The position numbers and the translations under genes were made by a program. Below, in pieces: positions 36,866 through 45,494 of a DNA stretch of 64,000 nt. The stretch lies in NCBI GenBank assembly GCA_964495935.1, contig CAZBXQ010000003.1:1-64000 (forward strand), given 5' to 3'. This DNA is from JAJYSO01 sp964495935. Its GTDB lineage: Bacteria > Bacteroidota > Bacteroidia > Flavobacteriales > Flavobacteriaceae. Under the pieces are notes generated by a model. The model had not been told where the DNA came from. It made no database searches and saw only the letters and a list, made by a program, of their open reading frames with translations. The stretch's first letter is position 1. Each line of letters starts with the position of its first letter.

Positions 36866-37726
36866 TTACCCCAGTACTTTCTTTTTAAACTGTTTTGCCG
36901 TCATCTTATATATTTTTTTGAACGCTTTATTCAAATGGCTCTCATCGGTAAAATTTAGTTCATATGCTATCTGGGATATGGTTAAATTGCTGTATTGCAA
37001 ACGAGTCTTTACCAGCTCTAATTTATATTGAAGGATAAATTGTCTAATGGTCTTTCCGGTTTGTTTCTTAAAGTATGTTCCTATGTAATCCTTGGAAAGG
37101 TGAAACTGAGCCGCCAGACTTTCAAGGGTAAGCAATTCATTATGATAGATATGGTATTGTATGTAATTTACCATTTCATAGGATTTATTAGACGGTTTGT
37201 CAGCTCCCTTTTTATCATTAGAGAAAGCGGCATACCGTCTAATCAGATGAAGTAGTAAAAAAACAATATTTTGTAAAATGATCACATCTGAAAATACCTG
37301 ATTATTCCATTCAGAAATAAGTCGATGAGTAAGCGTCGCAGCAAATAACTTGTCTTCCTCATTAAGAGGAATATACCCTCTAAGTTGATTGGCATTCTGA
37401 AAAAGATATTCCAATTGCTTAAAAAAATAGCCTAATTCAGGCTTCTCTCTATTTAGAGCCGCATTTCTGCCAAAAAAGGAAGCTGTAAAATCGATTATAC
37501 AAAAACTGGATAGCTCATGAGCCAGAAAAGCATGAGAATCTGCGGGTGTTAATAGAAAAAAATCATCTTTTCCATAGGTAAACTGATTTTTGTTGATGGC
37601 ATGAACCCCTCTTCCTTTCAAAATATAGATAATTTCAAAACAGTTGTGCCGGTGTACCGGGCTGTTATCTGCGTAATGCTCTACAATGGACAAATGAAAA
37701 TCCTTGCTGATTGTGTTTTGTTTCAT
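36866..37726 (-). CDS. AraC-family transcriptional regulator
   Basis: This 286-residue regulator has an N-terminal cupin sensing domain (HRHNCFEIIYILKGRG, about 22-37) and two C-terminal HTH motifs. The first is LESLAAQFHLSKDYIGTYFK (about 203-222), the second ISQIAYELNFTDESHLNKAF (about 251-270). It diverges from a P1B ATPase gene (37816) and lies just upstream of the copper operon on the same strand, so it could control either. A decayed paralogue with a conserved upstream region is at 42677-43347. The inducer is unknown; metal or organic ligand are both possible. Confidence 0.9.
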   Translation of the reverse strand: MKQNTISKDFHLSIVEHYADNSPVHRHNCFEIIYILKGRGVHAINKNQFTYGKDDFFLLTPADSHAFLAHELSSFCIIDFTASFFGRNAALNREKPELGYFFKQLEYLFQNANQLRGYIPLNEEDKLFAATLTHRLISEWNNQVFSDVIILQNIVFLLLHLIRRYAAFSNDKKGADKPSNKSYEMVNYIQYHIYHNELLTLESLAAQFHLSKDYIGTYFKKQTGKTIRQFILQYKLELVKTRLQYSNLTISQIAYELNFTDESHLNKAFKKIYKMTAKQFKKKVLG

Positions 37727-37793
37727 CTTGTAAAAGTACCAAAGATTATTGGTTTTTTACCTGTGATAGAATAATTGGACAGATTAATTTTGC
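37727..37793. promoter_or_regulatory. AraC/ATPase divergent regulatory region (duplicated element)
   Basis: The whole 67 bases before the AraC start align without gaps to the 67 bases before the AraC pseudogene (42610-42676), with about 47 matches by eye. The best-kept blocks are GCAAAATTAA and ACAGGTAAAAAAC (AraC orientation). The first block, read on the plus strand, contains TAATTTTG (37785-37792), a consensus -7 box for the ATPase gene without a good -33 box. The second block is a candidate AraC operator. Confidence 0.5.
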
Positions 37794-37815
37794 TCTATCT
37801 AAATTAATATTTCCC

Positions 37816-39645
37816 ATGAGAAAATTTTGGAACACCTATAAGCCTGACCTCATAAGGATTGGCGGAACTGCCTTAGCCCTACTGATCAGCTTGTCCGGCA
37901 TCTGGAAGCAGGTATCTGCTATAAATTTTATTGCTATTGTCGCCACGCTAATTGGAGGTTTTCCTATGTTTAAGGAAGCTTTTGAGGCCATAAGAAAGAG
38001 AAAAATGTCGATGGAGCTTTCTATGGCTATCGCAGTTTTGGCATGCTTGGCCATTGGTCAATTTACAACCGGATTGGTAATCACTTTCTTTGTTCTTGTT
38101 GCTGAACTTTTGGAAGACATGACTGTTGATAACGGTCGGGATGTACTAAAAAAAATTGCCGCGCTCCTTCCACAAGAGGCTATGGTACGAAAAGCAGATG
38201 GCGAAGTAACTATTTCCGTGAATGAACTACAACCTAAAGATCTAATAATTGTCAAGAGGGGCAGTACTATACCTGTTGACGGTTTAATAGTAAAAGGGAA
38301 TAGCTATGTGGACCAAGCTGCCATTACCGGCGAATCGATACCAGTCGAGAAAAGTGTCGGAATGAAAGTACTGGCAGGAACGATAAACCAATCTGGGGTA
38401 ATCGAGATTAGGTCTACAAGTACAGGAAAAGATACGATTTTTGGAAAGATTGTCCAGGTGATTGAAGAAGCACAAAAAACCGAGGCTCCTATAGAAAAAA
38501 CAGCTGATAAGCTGGCAGCCAGACTGGTCTATTTTGCATTTGCCGGTGCACTGATTACTTTTATTATCACGCAGAATATAACGGCTGCTATTTCCGCACT
38601 GATTGTGGCTGGCGCCTGTGGAGTTGCGGCAGGGACTCCTCTGGCCATACTTGCCGGAATTGGCCGTTGTGCCAAAGAAGGTATTATTGTAAAAGGAGGT
38701 ATTTTTCTGGAACAACTGGCCCGTACAGATGCTGTAGTATTTGACAAAACCGGCACGCTCACCTTGGGAAAACCCAAAGTAAAAAAAGTTTTATGTCTTA
38801 ATGGTACAACTGAAAAAGAGTTGCTACAAATTTTAGCTACCTCGGAGCAATATGCGGAGCATCCCATAGCGCAGGCTATTTTGGAAAAGGCTGGGGAGGA
38901 GAATATTTTTCCGGGAACTTATGAACGATTAAATTATTTAGCGGGCAAGGGGCTGATTGTTTCAATGGGCAATCAGGATTATTATATTGGAAATAGCGTA
39001 CTGATGCAGGAAATTAAAGTCCCTGTTTTGCAAGCAGATATCCAGGCGAACAATAATAAATCCATGATTTATGTAAGTGACGGTAAAAAAATACTGGGTG
39101 GCGTTTTTATTGAGGATACGATTCGGAAAGAAGCAAAATCAGCCATAAGTACTTTAAGGAATTACTTGCAGGGCACGATCAGTCTGTTATCGGGTGATGC
39201 CCAATCCATAGTTACGGCCATGGGGGAATTTTTAATATTGGATGAAGCTATTGGTGAAATGTTACCTGCCGAAAAGCTGGAATATATCCGTCAACTGAAA
39301 TCAACCGGCAAGAAAGTGGCCATGATAGGAGATGGCGTGAATGACGCACCAGCTTTGACAGAAGCTACTGTTGGTATTGCGATGGGAAGCGGAACAGACA
39401 TCGCTTTTGAAAGTGCAGATATGATCTTACCCACGAACAACTTGTTGAAGGTAGCGACCGCAATGCAGATCAGTAAAAAGGTTATGGGGGTTATTCGCTT
39501 TAATTTTTGGGGGACTATTGTAGTTGATAGTTTTGGAATTGGTCTGGCTTTGTTAGGACTTTTATCCCCTATGGTGGCGGCGCTCATTCATGTGGGATCA
39601 GAAACGTTCTTCATTTTAAACTCTGCCAGGTTATTTAAGAAGTGA
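37816..39645 (+). CDS. P1B-type cation-transporting ATPase with atypical ACG membrane motif
   Basis: The reading frame is open from 37711, but ATG 37816 is preferred because the earlier codons cover the divergent promoter; the product is 609 residues. It has no N-terminal HMA domain. Catalytic parts are intact: AAITGES, D310 in DKTGTLTLG, EHPIAQ, GDGVNDAPAL. The ion-path segment, normally CPCALGxxTP, reads GACGVAAGTPLA (C268), keeping only one Cys and losing the kinked Pro. The transported ion is therefore unclear; the neighbouring CDF suggests a divalent metal. It is likely controlled by the divergent AraC gene. Confidence 0.88.
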   Translation: MRKFWNTYKPDLIRIGGTALALLISLSGIWKQVSAINFIAIVATLIGGFPMFKEAFEAIRKRKMSMELSMAIAVLACLAIGQFTTGLVITFFVLVAELLEDMTVDNGRDVLKKIAALLPQEAMVRKADGEVTISVNELQPKDLIIVKRGSTIPVDGLIVKGNSYVDQAAITGESIPVEKSVGMKVLAGTINQSGVIEIRSTSTGKDTIFGKIVQVIEEAQKTEAPIEKTADKLAARLVYFAFAGALITFIITQNITAAISALIVAGACGVAAGTPLAILAGIGRCAKEGIIVKGGIFLEQLARTDAVVFDKTGTLTLGKPKVKKVLCLNGTTEKELLQILATSEQYAEHPIAQAILEKAGEENIFPGTYERLNYLAGKGLIVSMGNQDYYIGNSVLMQEIKVPVLQADIQANNNKSMIYVSDGKKILGGVFIEDTIRKEAKSAISTLRNYLQGTISLLSGDAQSIVTAMGEFLILDEAIGEMLPAEKLEYIRQLKSTGKKVAMIGDGVNDAPALTEATVGIAMGSGTDIAFESADMILPTNNLLKVATAMQISKKVMGVIRFNFWGTIVVDSFGIGLALLGLLSPMVAALIHVGSETFFILNSARLFKK

Positions 39646-39706
39646 TTTCGTTCATCTTGAAACTCCTATCGTTTGATTCTATAATGCAAAATTAGCAAGG
39701 TAAGTG

Positions 39707-40609
39707 TCAAGAAGATTCTTTCATAACTGCGGTATGAACAAGGGTATTCGGTTCAACGTGAATAAATACATTTGAAATATTAGGATTTTGTTCCATCAGA
39801 AAATCCTTTAATCTGTGTGAAATAGCATGGCCAGCTTCTACAGAAATATCCTTATCAACTATAATATGCAGATCAACATTAAAATACATCCCCAACTTTC
39901 TGAGATAACATTTCTCAGTATTTAACACACCTTCAACCTTTACAGCTTGTTTTCTGATTTCACTCACTAAATCGTCATACTGTTGCTCATCCATTATATC
40001 ACCGAGAGCCGGCCTGAAAATCAGATAGCTATTATATAGAATAAAGCCTGAAGCAAAAAGAGCCGCCCAATCATCTGCTGATTCATAACCTTTGCCAAAT
40101 GACAAAGCAATCGAAATTCCAATGAAAGCAGCCACAGAGGTAATAGCATCACTTCTATGATGCCAGGCATCCGCCTTTAATGAGCTGCTCCCTGTCATTT
40201 TTGCACGCTTCATCACATGTCTATAGGATGTTTCTTTCCATATAATTATGGCGCCCAAAATAATAAGTGTCCAACCTTTAGGTAATTTATGGGGTGTTCC
40301 AATGTTTTGTATTGCCTCATAAGAAATTAGGATGGCGGCGGCTATTAGGAATCCTACCACCAAAAAAGTTATTAACGGCTCTATCCTTCCATGTCCATAC
40401 GGATGGTTTTTATCAGCCGGTCTGGAGGAGTATTTTAACCCAAACAGAACCAAACCCGATGAAAATATATCAGCTGTGGACTCAATTGCATCTGCTATTA
40501 AAGCATATGAATTGCCAAAAATACCTGCTAGCCCTTTTATAACTGCTAAACCGGTGTTGGTAATAATACTGAAATATGAAGTTCTAATTGCTGTTTGTTC
40601 ACTTGTCAT
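39707..40609 (-). CDS. Cation diffusion facilitator (CDF) transporter
   Basis: This 300-residue proton-coupled divalent metal exporter has six membrane segments. Metal-site motifs are DAIESTADIF in TM2, HPYGHGR in the loop, and AWHHRSDA in TM5. A C-terminal cytoplasmic dimer domain (about 205-295) ends HVEPN. The His-Asp arrangement fits Zn/Fe/Co exporters; exact specificity is open. It converges with the ACG-motif ATPase (61-base gap). A remnant of another CDF C-terminus lies on the opposite strand just beyond its start. Confidence 0.9.
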   Translation of the reverse strand: MTSEQTAIRTSYFSIITNTGLAVIKGLAGIFGNSYALIADAIESTADIFSSGLVLFGLKYSSRPADKNHPYGHGRIEPLITFLVVGFLIAAAILISYEAIQNIGTPHKLPKGWTLIILGAIIIWKETSYRHVMKRAKMTGSSSLKADAWHHRSDAITSVAAFIGISIALSFGKGYESADDWAALFASGFILYNSYLIFRPALGDIMDEQQYDDLVSEIRKQAVKVEGVLNTEKCYLRKLGMYFNVDLHIIVDKDISVEAGHAISHRLKDFLMEQNPNISNVFIHVEPNTLVHTAVMKESS

Positions 40610-40944
40610 CTTTGTTGACTTTACTTATTTTTATTATTGTAAAGATAAATAATATGTTGGAAAGAGGGATTTGAAAAGTGTTTTGATCGTATTTATATCT
40701 ATTTGAATGTTAAACTCTTATAGAACACCTCAAATGTCTTATTGAGGGTGGATACCTACTTCCTTTTCAACAAGGAGAAAATGATATGATGGAAGTATTT
40801 ACAGTGCCATATTTATGTTCTTCAACAATCTGAATTTGCAAGCTTTTCAATTTTGTTATGGAGCTGGTTTTCGCAAACTTTTAGCTTTTTCTATTTCACT
40901 CAAAAATTAAAAATGCAAAACGACCTAATTCTAAAATTTCATTC
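40610..40944. other. Intergenic region with a possible unidentified coding relic
   Basis: The gap begins with the CDF promoter region (TATCTTTA near its start resembles a -7 box). At 40738-40830 the plus strand encodes a protein-like stretch beginning LIEGGYLLPFQQGENDMMEV and ending in TGA. I cannot assign it to a family; it may be the tail of a lost gene. Nothing else was recognised. Confidence 0.3.
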
Positions 40945-41154
40945 TTTGTATTCGTACAGCATTCAAGATTATTAAAAATGCTACGTCAGAAAAATGGCTT
41001 CGATTATCACATAGATATTCATATAAAAATAGAGGCCAATCTGTCTGTAACAGAAGGACACAATGTTGCTGATTTAGTAAAAGATACGATTTTACATAGC
41101 AACTTGAGGATGATCAATGTGATGGTTCATGTGGAACTGTATAACCAAAAGTAA
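40945..41154 (+). pseudogene. C-terminal remnant of a second CDF transporter
   Basis: In frame with the stop at 41152, the plus strand encodes about 65 residues that align to the dimerisation domain of CDF proteins: DYHIDIHIKIEANLSVTEGH and MINVMVHVELYN. The intact CDF has YFNVDLHIIVDKDISVEAGH and ISNVFIHVEPN in the same places. The membrane part is gone and an upstream in-frame TAG (40882) closes the frame. An ATG at 40978 could express a 58-residue stub, but a relic is more likely. Confidence 0.7.
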
Positions 41155-41159
41155 TCTTC

Positions 41160-41240
41160 GGGATTAAGAGCTACTCTCGTTTCGGAGTTTCCTAGTTCAA
41201 TTTCTGTGTTTTTATATCGTGCGTCGGTTAAGGCAACTCC
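41160..41240 (-). pseudogene. N-terminal-region remnant of a CzcB-like adaptor
   Basis: The minus strand immediately after the MFS stop codon reads VALTDARYKNTEIELGNSET, close to VVLTDAQYKNANIEIGSLKT of the intact RND adaptor at 46139-47275. Nucleotide similarity is also visible between 41185-41235 and 47115-47165. Only about 25 codons remain. It indicates that another metal RND operon, or a duplicate, was lost here. Confidence 0.65.
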
Positions 41241-41241
41241 G

Positions 41242-42492
41242 TTATTTTTTGGGTTTTAGAAATTTTGGTTTGAAAATAAAAATGGCCGCCACTGCTGCGA
41301 CAAGCGTTAAAATACCGCCATAAAAAAAATCGGATCCGCTAAAACGGGCGCCTAATAATCCGGCCACCGGATAAGCAATAGCCCACCACAAATGAGAGAA
41401 GGCAAAATGAGCACCGTAAACCTTTCCCTGATCTTTATCTGCAATGTTTTCTGCGATGAGTGTTTCCGAGGGCATCTCTGCCAGACTTTGTCCCAAACCT
41501 GCGCTTATCCATAGTACTAAGAGCGCCGAAAAGGAAACGTAATTAGCAAATAAGATAGCAGTTCCCAATAAAAACACCCCGACAATTAATGACAAAACTC
41601 TGGTTTTCGAACGGTCTAAACTGCCTGCAACAAAAGCAGCAATGGCAGCGCCCACACCAAAAGCGGCCATTACGTATCCGTAATCATTATTTCCCAATTT
41701 TAATACGCCTTTCACGTACCCTATTGTATTGACCAGAATCATTGCTCCGGCAATGGCCGATACAAATTCGATACTTAGTGCAAAGCGAATAATTTTGTTA
41801 TGAAACAAAAGACCTATTCCTTTTTGTACTTCTCTCCAAGTTTTGTGTGACTCTTGCGTGACAGGCAAAACTCCTTTTTGTAAAGTTTCAGAAGGAATTA
41901 ATAATATTAATATTGCAGCAACGATGAAGGAAACACTATCAACAACAAATATCTCACGCGTGCCAAACCATACTGCTAAAATTCCTGCCAGTGCCGGTCC
42001 TGCTACCCCTAAAACCTGGTAAGTTGCTACAGAAAGACCGACAGCTTCGCGATAATACTTTTTTTCAACCACCTGCGGAATGACCGTTCGATAAGTTGGT
42101 GTAAAGAAAGCATTAAAAACGTTTAGAAGGAAAATCAGTGCATACAATTGCCATTCTACAGTTACAAAAATGAAACAAAATACGATACCCATCCTAAAAA
42201 GATGTGTTGTAAAAAGTATCTTCTTACGATGTATTTTATCGGCCAATACGCCGGCAAAAGGTGAAAATATTATATAGGCAGCTACGCGCAAAGTCAGGGC
42301 CAAAGACAGTATGGTTGCCGATCTTTTTCCGCCCAGTTGAAAAGCCAGTAAAGCAATGCCCACCCAGGTAAAGGCATCGCCCAACAGACTGATGGTTTGT
42401 GCCGAATAAAGTTTGGCAAAGGTTTTATTTCGGAGCGTTTTAAACGGCTCGAATAATTTTTGAAAGATGCTTTGACTATCTTTTTTTTCCAA
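41242..42492 (-). CDS. MFS transporter (DHA3/enterobactin-exporter-like)
   Basis: This 416-residue integral membrane protein has about 12 hydrophobic segments, with FAKLYSAQTISLLGDAFTWV at the first helix and the MFS loop motif GVLADKIHRKKIL (GxLaDrxxRkk). It is similar in length and opening to the DHA3 group of drug or siderophore exporters. The substrate is not predictable. It is divergent from the AraC pseudogene, whose upstream region still contains a leftward consensus -7 box, so it may have belonged to that regulator's regulon. A metal or metallophore role is inference from position. Confidence 0.85.
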   Translation of the reverse strand: MEKKDSQSIFQKLFEPFKTLRNKTFAKLYSAQTISLLGDAFTWVGIALLAFQLGGKRSATILSLALTLRVAAYIIFSPFAGVLADKIHRKKILFTTHLFRMGIVFCFIFVTVEWQLYALIFLLNVFNAFFTPTYRTVIPQVVEKKYYREAVGLSVATYQVLGVAGPALAGILAVWFGTREIFVVDSVSFIVAAILILLIPSETLQKGVLPVTQESHKTWREVQKGIGLLFHNKIIRFALSIEFVSAIAGAMILVNTIGYVKGVLKLGNNDYGYVMAAFGVGAAIAAFVAGSLDRSKTRVLSLIVGVFLLGTAILFANYVSFSALLVLWISAGLGQSLAEMPSETLIAENIADKDQGKVYGAHFAFSHLWWAIAYPVAGLLGARFSGSDFFYGGILTLVAAVAAIFIFKPKFLKPKK

Positions 42493-42609
42493 ACTTAGTT
42501 AAGTTAAAAAGTTTACAATTATAACATTGTCCCGATTATGATTATCCAGTAGACAAATTCCTTCCAGCCTTAGTCTCTTTTATATCCTTCTTATACCTAA
42601 ACACCCAGT

Positions 42610-42676
42610 GCAAAATTAAACTGGCAAAATCAATTAAAACAGGTAAAAAACGAATAATTTATGGTAAGTTTGTGGT
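42610..42676. promoter_or_regulatory. Duplicate of the AraC upstream regulatory region
   Basis: These 67 bases directly before the AraC pseudogene align without gaps to the region before the intact AraC (see 37727-37793). GCAAAATTAA (42610-42619) is the reverse complement of a TTAATTTTGC block containing a -7 box that would fire toward the MFS gene. ACAGGTAAAAAAC is unchanged. Confidence 0.5.
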
Positions 42677-43347
42677 ATGAAAAAGAACTCATTTAAATAG
42701 AATTTTAATTTATCCATTAAGGAATATGCTACTAATAATGCGCCGTTGCACCGACACAATTATTTTGAGTTAATTTATGTTTTGGATGGCAGGGGTATTC
42801 ACGTCATTAATGAAAACCAGTTTGCATATGGTAAAAGTGATTTGTTTTTATTGACTCCTGGAGATGTCCATACTTTTATGGCTCATGATCAATCGCAGTT
42901 TTGTATCATCGATTTTACATCCGCTTTCTTTGACCACAAAATGCCATTTAACAAGACTGAGCCTGAACAAAGCTATTTTTTAGGCAGTTGGAATACCTGT
43001 TTCAAAATGGTTTACAATTTAACGGATTTTTTAAGCTGAAGGATGAAGATAAGTTATTTGCAGATGCACTATTGCATCGATTAATATTAGAATGGGGCAA
43101 GAAAGTATTTTTAAATGATATTATTATATATAATCTTGTATTTTTACTACTTAATATCATTTCTCGTTATGCCTCCCTTGATTACAAATTAGAATTAGTG
43201 AAAGCAAGATTGCTTTACACCGATCTTACAATATCTCAAATAGTCTTTGAACTAAATTTTACGGACGAAAGTCACTTGAACAAAGTCTTTAAAAAGAAAT
43301 ACCGGATGACGGCTAAGCAATATAAAAACAAAAAAATTAAGTTTTAG
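42677..43347 (+). pseudogene. AraC-family regulator pseudogene (paralogue of 36866-37726)
   Basis: It aligns along its length to the intact AraC gene but carries three lesions. There is a TAG at codon 8 (42698-42700). One base is lost in the T run at 42976-42981: adding a T restores YFFRQLEYLFQNG. About 55 residues containing the first HTH are missing, since SRYAS jumps straight to LDYKLELVKARL. The second HTH (ISQIVFELNFTDESHLNKVF) survives. No functional regulator can be made. It converges with the P1B ATPase that ends at 43375. Confidence 0.9.
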
Positions 43348-43374
43348 TTTAATGCTCAAAATGAGAAAGAAATT

Positions 43375-45417
43375 CTAAAGAGAAATCCGTTGCAATCTTA
43401 CTGCATTCAAAATGGCCAATAACGCTACGCCTACATCAGCAAAAACAGCTTCCCACATTGTTGCCAAACCACCCGCACCTAAAATGAGTACAAGGCCTTT
43501 TACCACAAATGCCAATGTGATATTTTGCCAAACAATTTTCTTTGCCTGTTTACCAATATTGATTGCCATAGGAATTTTACTTGGCTTATCGTCTTGGATA
43601 ACCACATCGGCTGTTTCAATAGTAGCATCGCTACCCAATCCACCCATTGCGATGCCTACATCGCTTAATGCCACAACAGGTGCATCATTCACCCCGTCCC
43701 CAACAAAGGCAACGGTTTCATTCTTGGTTTTTATTTTCTTGACTTTGTTTACTTTGTCCTCGGGCAATAAATCACCAAAGGCATTGTTTATACCCAATTT
43801 ATCTGCAACGAATTTTACTACTGTACTTTTGTCGCCACTTAACATTGTAGATTTTACATTGAGCGATTTTAGTTTGTTAATTGTGGTTTGAGCATCTTCC
43901 TTTATAGTATCGGCAATCGTGAGATATCCAACAAACTTACTATCATAAGCCACTGCAATCAATGTATAAACAATACTATTCAAATCTATATTATGAGTAA
44001 TAGAAAACTTGTCCATCAGCTTAAAATTGCCCACTAATAGCTCTTTACGGTTTACATTTGCTTTTAATCCGAGCCCCGGTATTTCTTCAGTATTTTCTAA
44101 CCTGATTTCGTTGTTTGGTTTTCCGACGTATTCGTGAATAGCGGTCGCTACAGGGTGGGTACTACGACTTTCCAAGACATTGACCATTTCCAAAATTTCT
44201 TTCTGATTAAATGCTTTATCAAATACAACTTCCTGAACCTTAAAAACCCCTTCCGTCATTGTACCTGTCTTATCCATTACTACATTTTGAACGGAAGCCA
44301 ATACATCTAAAAAGTTACTTCCTTTAACCAAAATTCCATTGCGACTTGCTGCACCGATACCACCAAAATATCCTAATGGAATAGAAATTACCAATGCACA
44401 CGGACAGGAAATAACCAAGAAAATCAGGGCACGATACAACCAATCTCTAAATAGATAATCTTGCACAAAAAAGTAGGGTACAAAGCAAATGAGAACAGAT
44501 AGAAACACGACAATAGGGGTATAAATTTTGGCAAACTTGCGGATAAAAAGCTCCGTTGGTGCTTTTTGTGAAGTGGCATTCTGTACCAATTCCAAAATCT
44601 TACTCAACTTGCTGTCAGTGTATGCGGTCGTAACTTTTACCTGCGATACGGTGTTAAGGTTTATCATTCCTGCCAATACGGTTTCGCCTTTGCTCTTTGT
44701 GTCGGGCTTGCTTTCGCCCGTCAAAGCTGCTGTATTGAATAAAGCTGTTTCGGATAATAATTTGCCGTCTAAGCCTAATTTTTCTCCTGCTTTAAGCTGT
44801 ATGATTTCGCTGATGTTCACGGTTTCCGCTTTTACCGTTTGCGGTTCGTTGTTTCTTAAAACCGTTACTTCGTCAGGTCTTTGGTCTAGTAAAGATTTGA
44901 TGTTTGCTTTAGCTCTGGTTACCGCTAATGTTTGAAAAATTTCTCCAATAGCATAAAACAACATTACGGCAACGCCTTCAGGATATTGGCCAATGGCAAT
45001 TGCCCCAACGGTAGCAATAGTCATCAACAAAAACTCTGAAAAAAATTCGCCTTTGCCAATGCTTTCAAAAGCTTCTTTGATTACAGGAACGCCTACAGGA
45101 ATGTAAGCCACCACATACCAAACAATACGAACCCAACCTGTAAACCAATTAGGTTTTATAAAATTGTCTAAAGTAATACCCAACAACAAAACGATCAATG
45201 AAATGACTGCAGGTAAAAACATTGTGAAAGTGCTTTCATTATCACCTGAATGGTCATATCCGGCATCATTGCTATATTCATCGTTGTTGTGCGGTTTGGT
45301 GTCGCAACAATCATCTTCGTGTATTAACTTTTCCACACCGACTTTAGGGGAAATTTTATCTTCTTGTGAACGACAAAGTTTTCTGCCTTGTGTATCGTAA
45401 ATATGTTTATGTTCCAT
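43375..45417 (-). CDS. ZntA/CadA-type P1B ATPase (Zn/Cd/Pb)
   Basis: The frame opens at 45498, but ATG 45417 (MEHKHIYDTQG) is chosen because upstream codons have no homologous character; the product is 680 residues. The N-terminus has no HMA domain, only a short Cys/His/Asp-rich stretch with DDCCDTK. The ion-path motif is C338-P339-C340, and catalytic D382 lies in DKTGTMTEG, with THPVA (HP motif) and GDGVNDAPV. The C-terminal helix DVGVALLAILNAVRL is typical of P1B-2 Zn2+/Cd2+/Pb2+ exporters. It ends the CzcA-CzcB-ZIP operon. Confidence 0.9.
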   Translation of the reverse strand: MEHKHIYDTQGRKLCRSQEDKISPKVGVEKLIHEDDCCDTKPHNNDEYSNDAGYDHSGDNESTFTMFLPAVISLIVLLLGITLDNFIKPNWFTGWVRIVWYVVAYIPVGVPVIKEAFESIGKGEFFSEFLLMTIATVGAIAIGQYPEGVAVMLFYAIGEIFQTLAVTRAKANIKSLLDQRPDEVTVLRNNEPQTVKAETVNISEIIQLKAGEKLGLDGKLLSETALFNTAALTGESKPDTKSKGETVLAGMINLNTVSQVKVTTAYTDSKLSKILELVQNATSQKAPTELFIRKFAKIYTPIVVFLSVLICFVPYFFVQDYLFRDWLYRALIFLVISCPCALVISIPLGYFGGIGAASRNGILVKGSNFLDVLASVQNVVMDKTGTMTEGVFKVQEVVFDKAFNQKEILEMVNVLESRSTHPVATAIHEYVGKPNNEIRLENTEEIPGLGLKANVNRKELLVGNFKLMDKFSITHNIDLNSIVYTLIAVAYDSKFVGYLTIADTIKEDAQTTINKLKSLNVKSTMLSGDKSTVVKFVADKLGINNAFGDLLPEDKVNKVKKIKTKNETVAFVGDGVNDAPVVALSDVGIAMGGLGSDATIETADVVIQDDKPSKIPMAINIGKQAKKIVWQNITLAFVVKGLVLILGAGGLATMWEAVFADVGVALLAILNAVRLQRISL

Positions 45418-45494
45418 CTTTACTTTTTTTATTGTTATACAATCATTCCTAATATCAAGAAAATGAGAAAGCCTGAAAAGAAAGTTGATATATG

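Noticed and set aside
37711..37815. Earlier start for the ACG-motif ATPase
   Set aside because: The 35 extra codons would overlap the AraC start and the conserved divergent promoter; ATG 37816 lies after the -7 box and begins homologous sequence.
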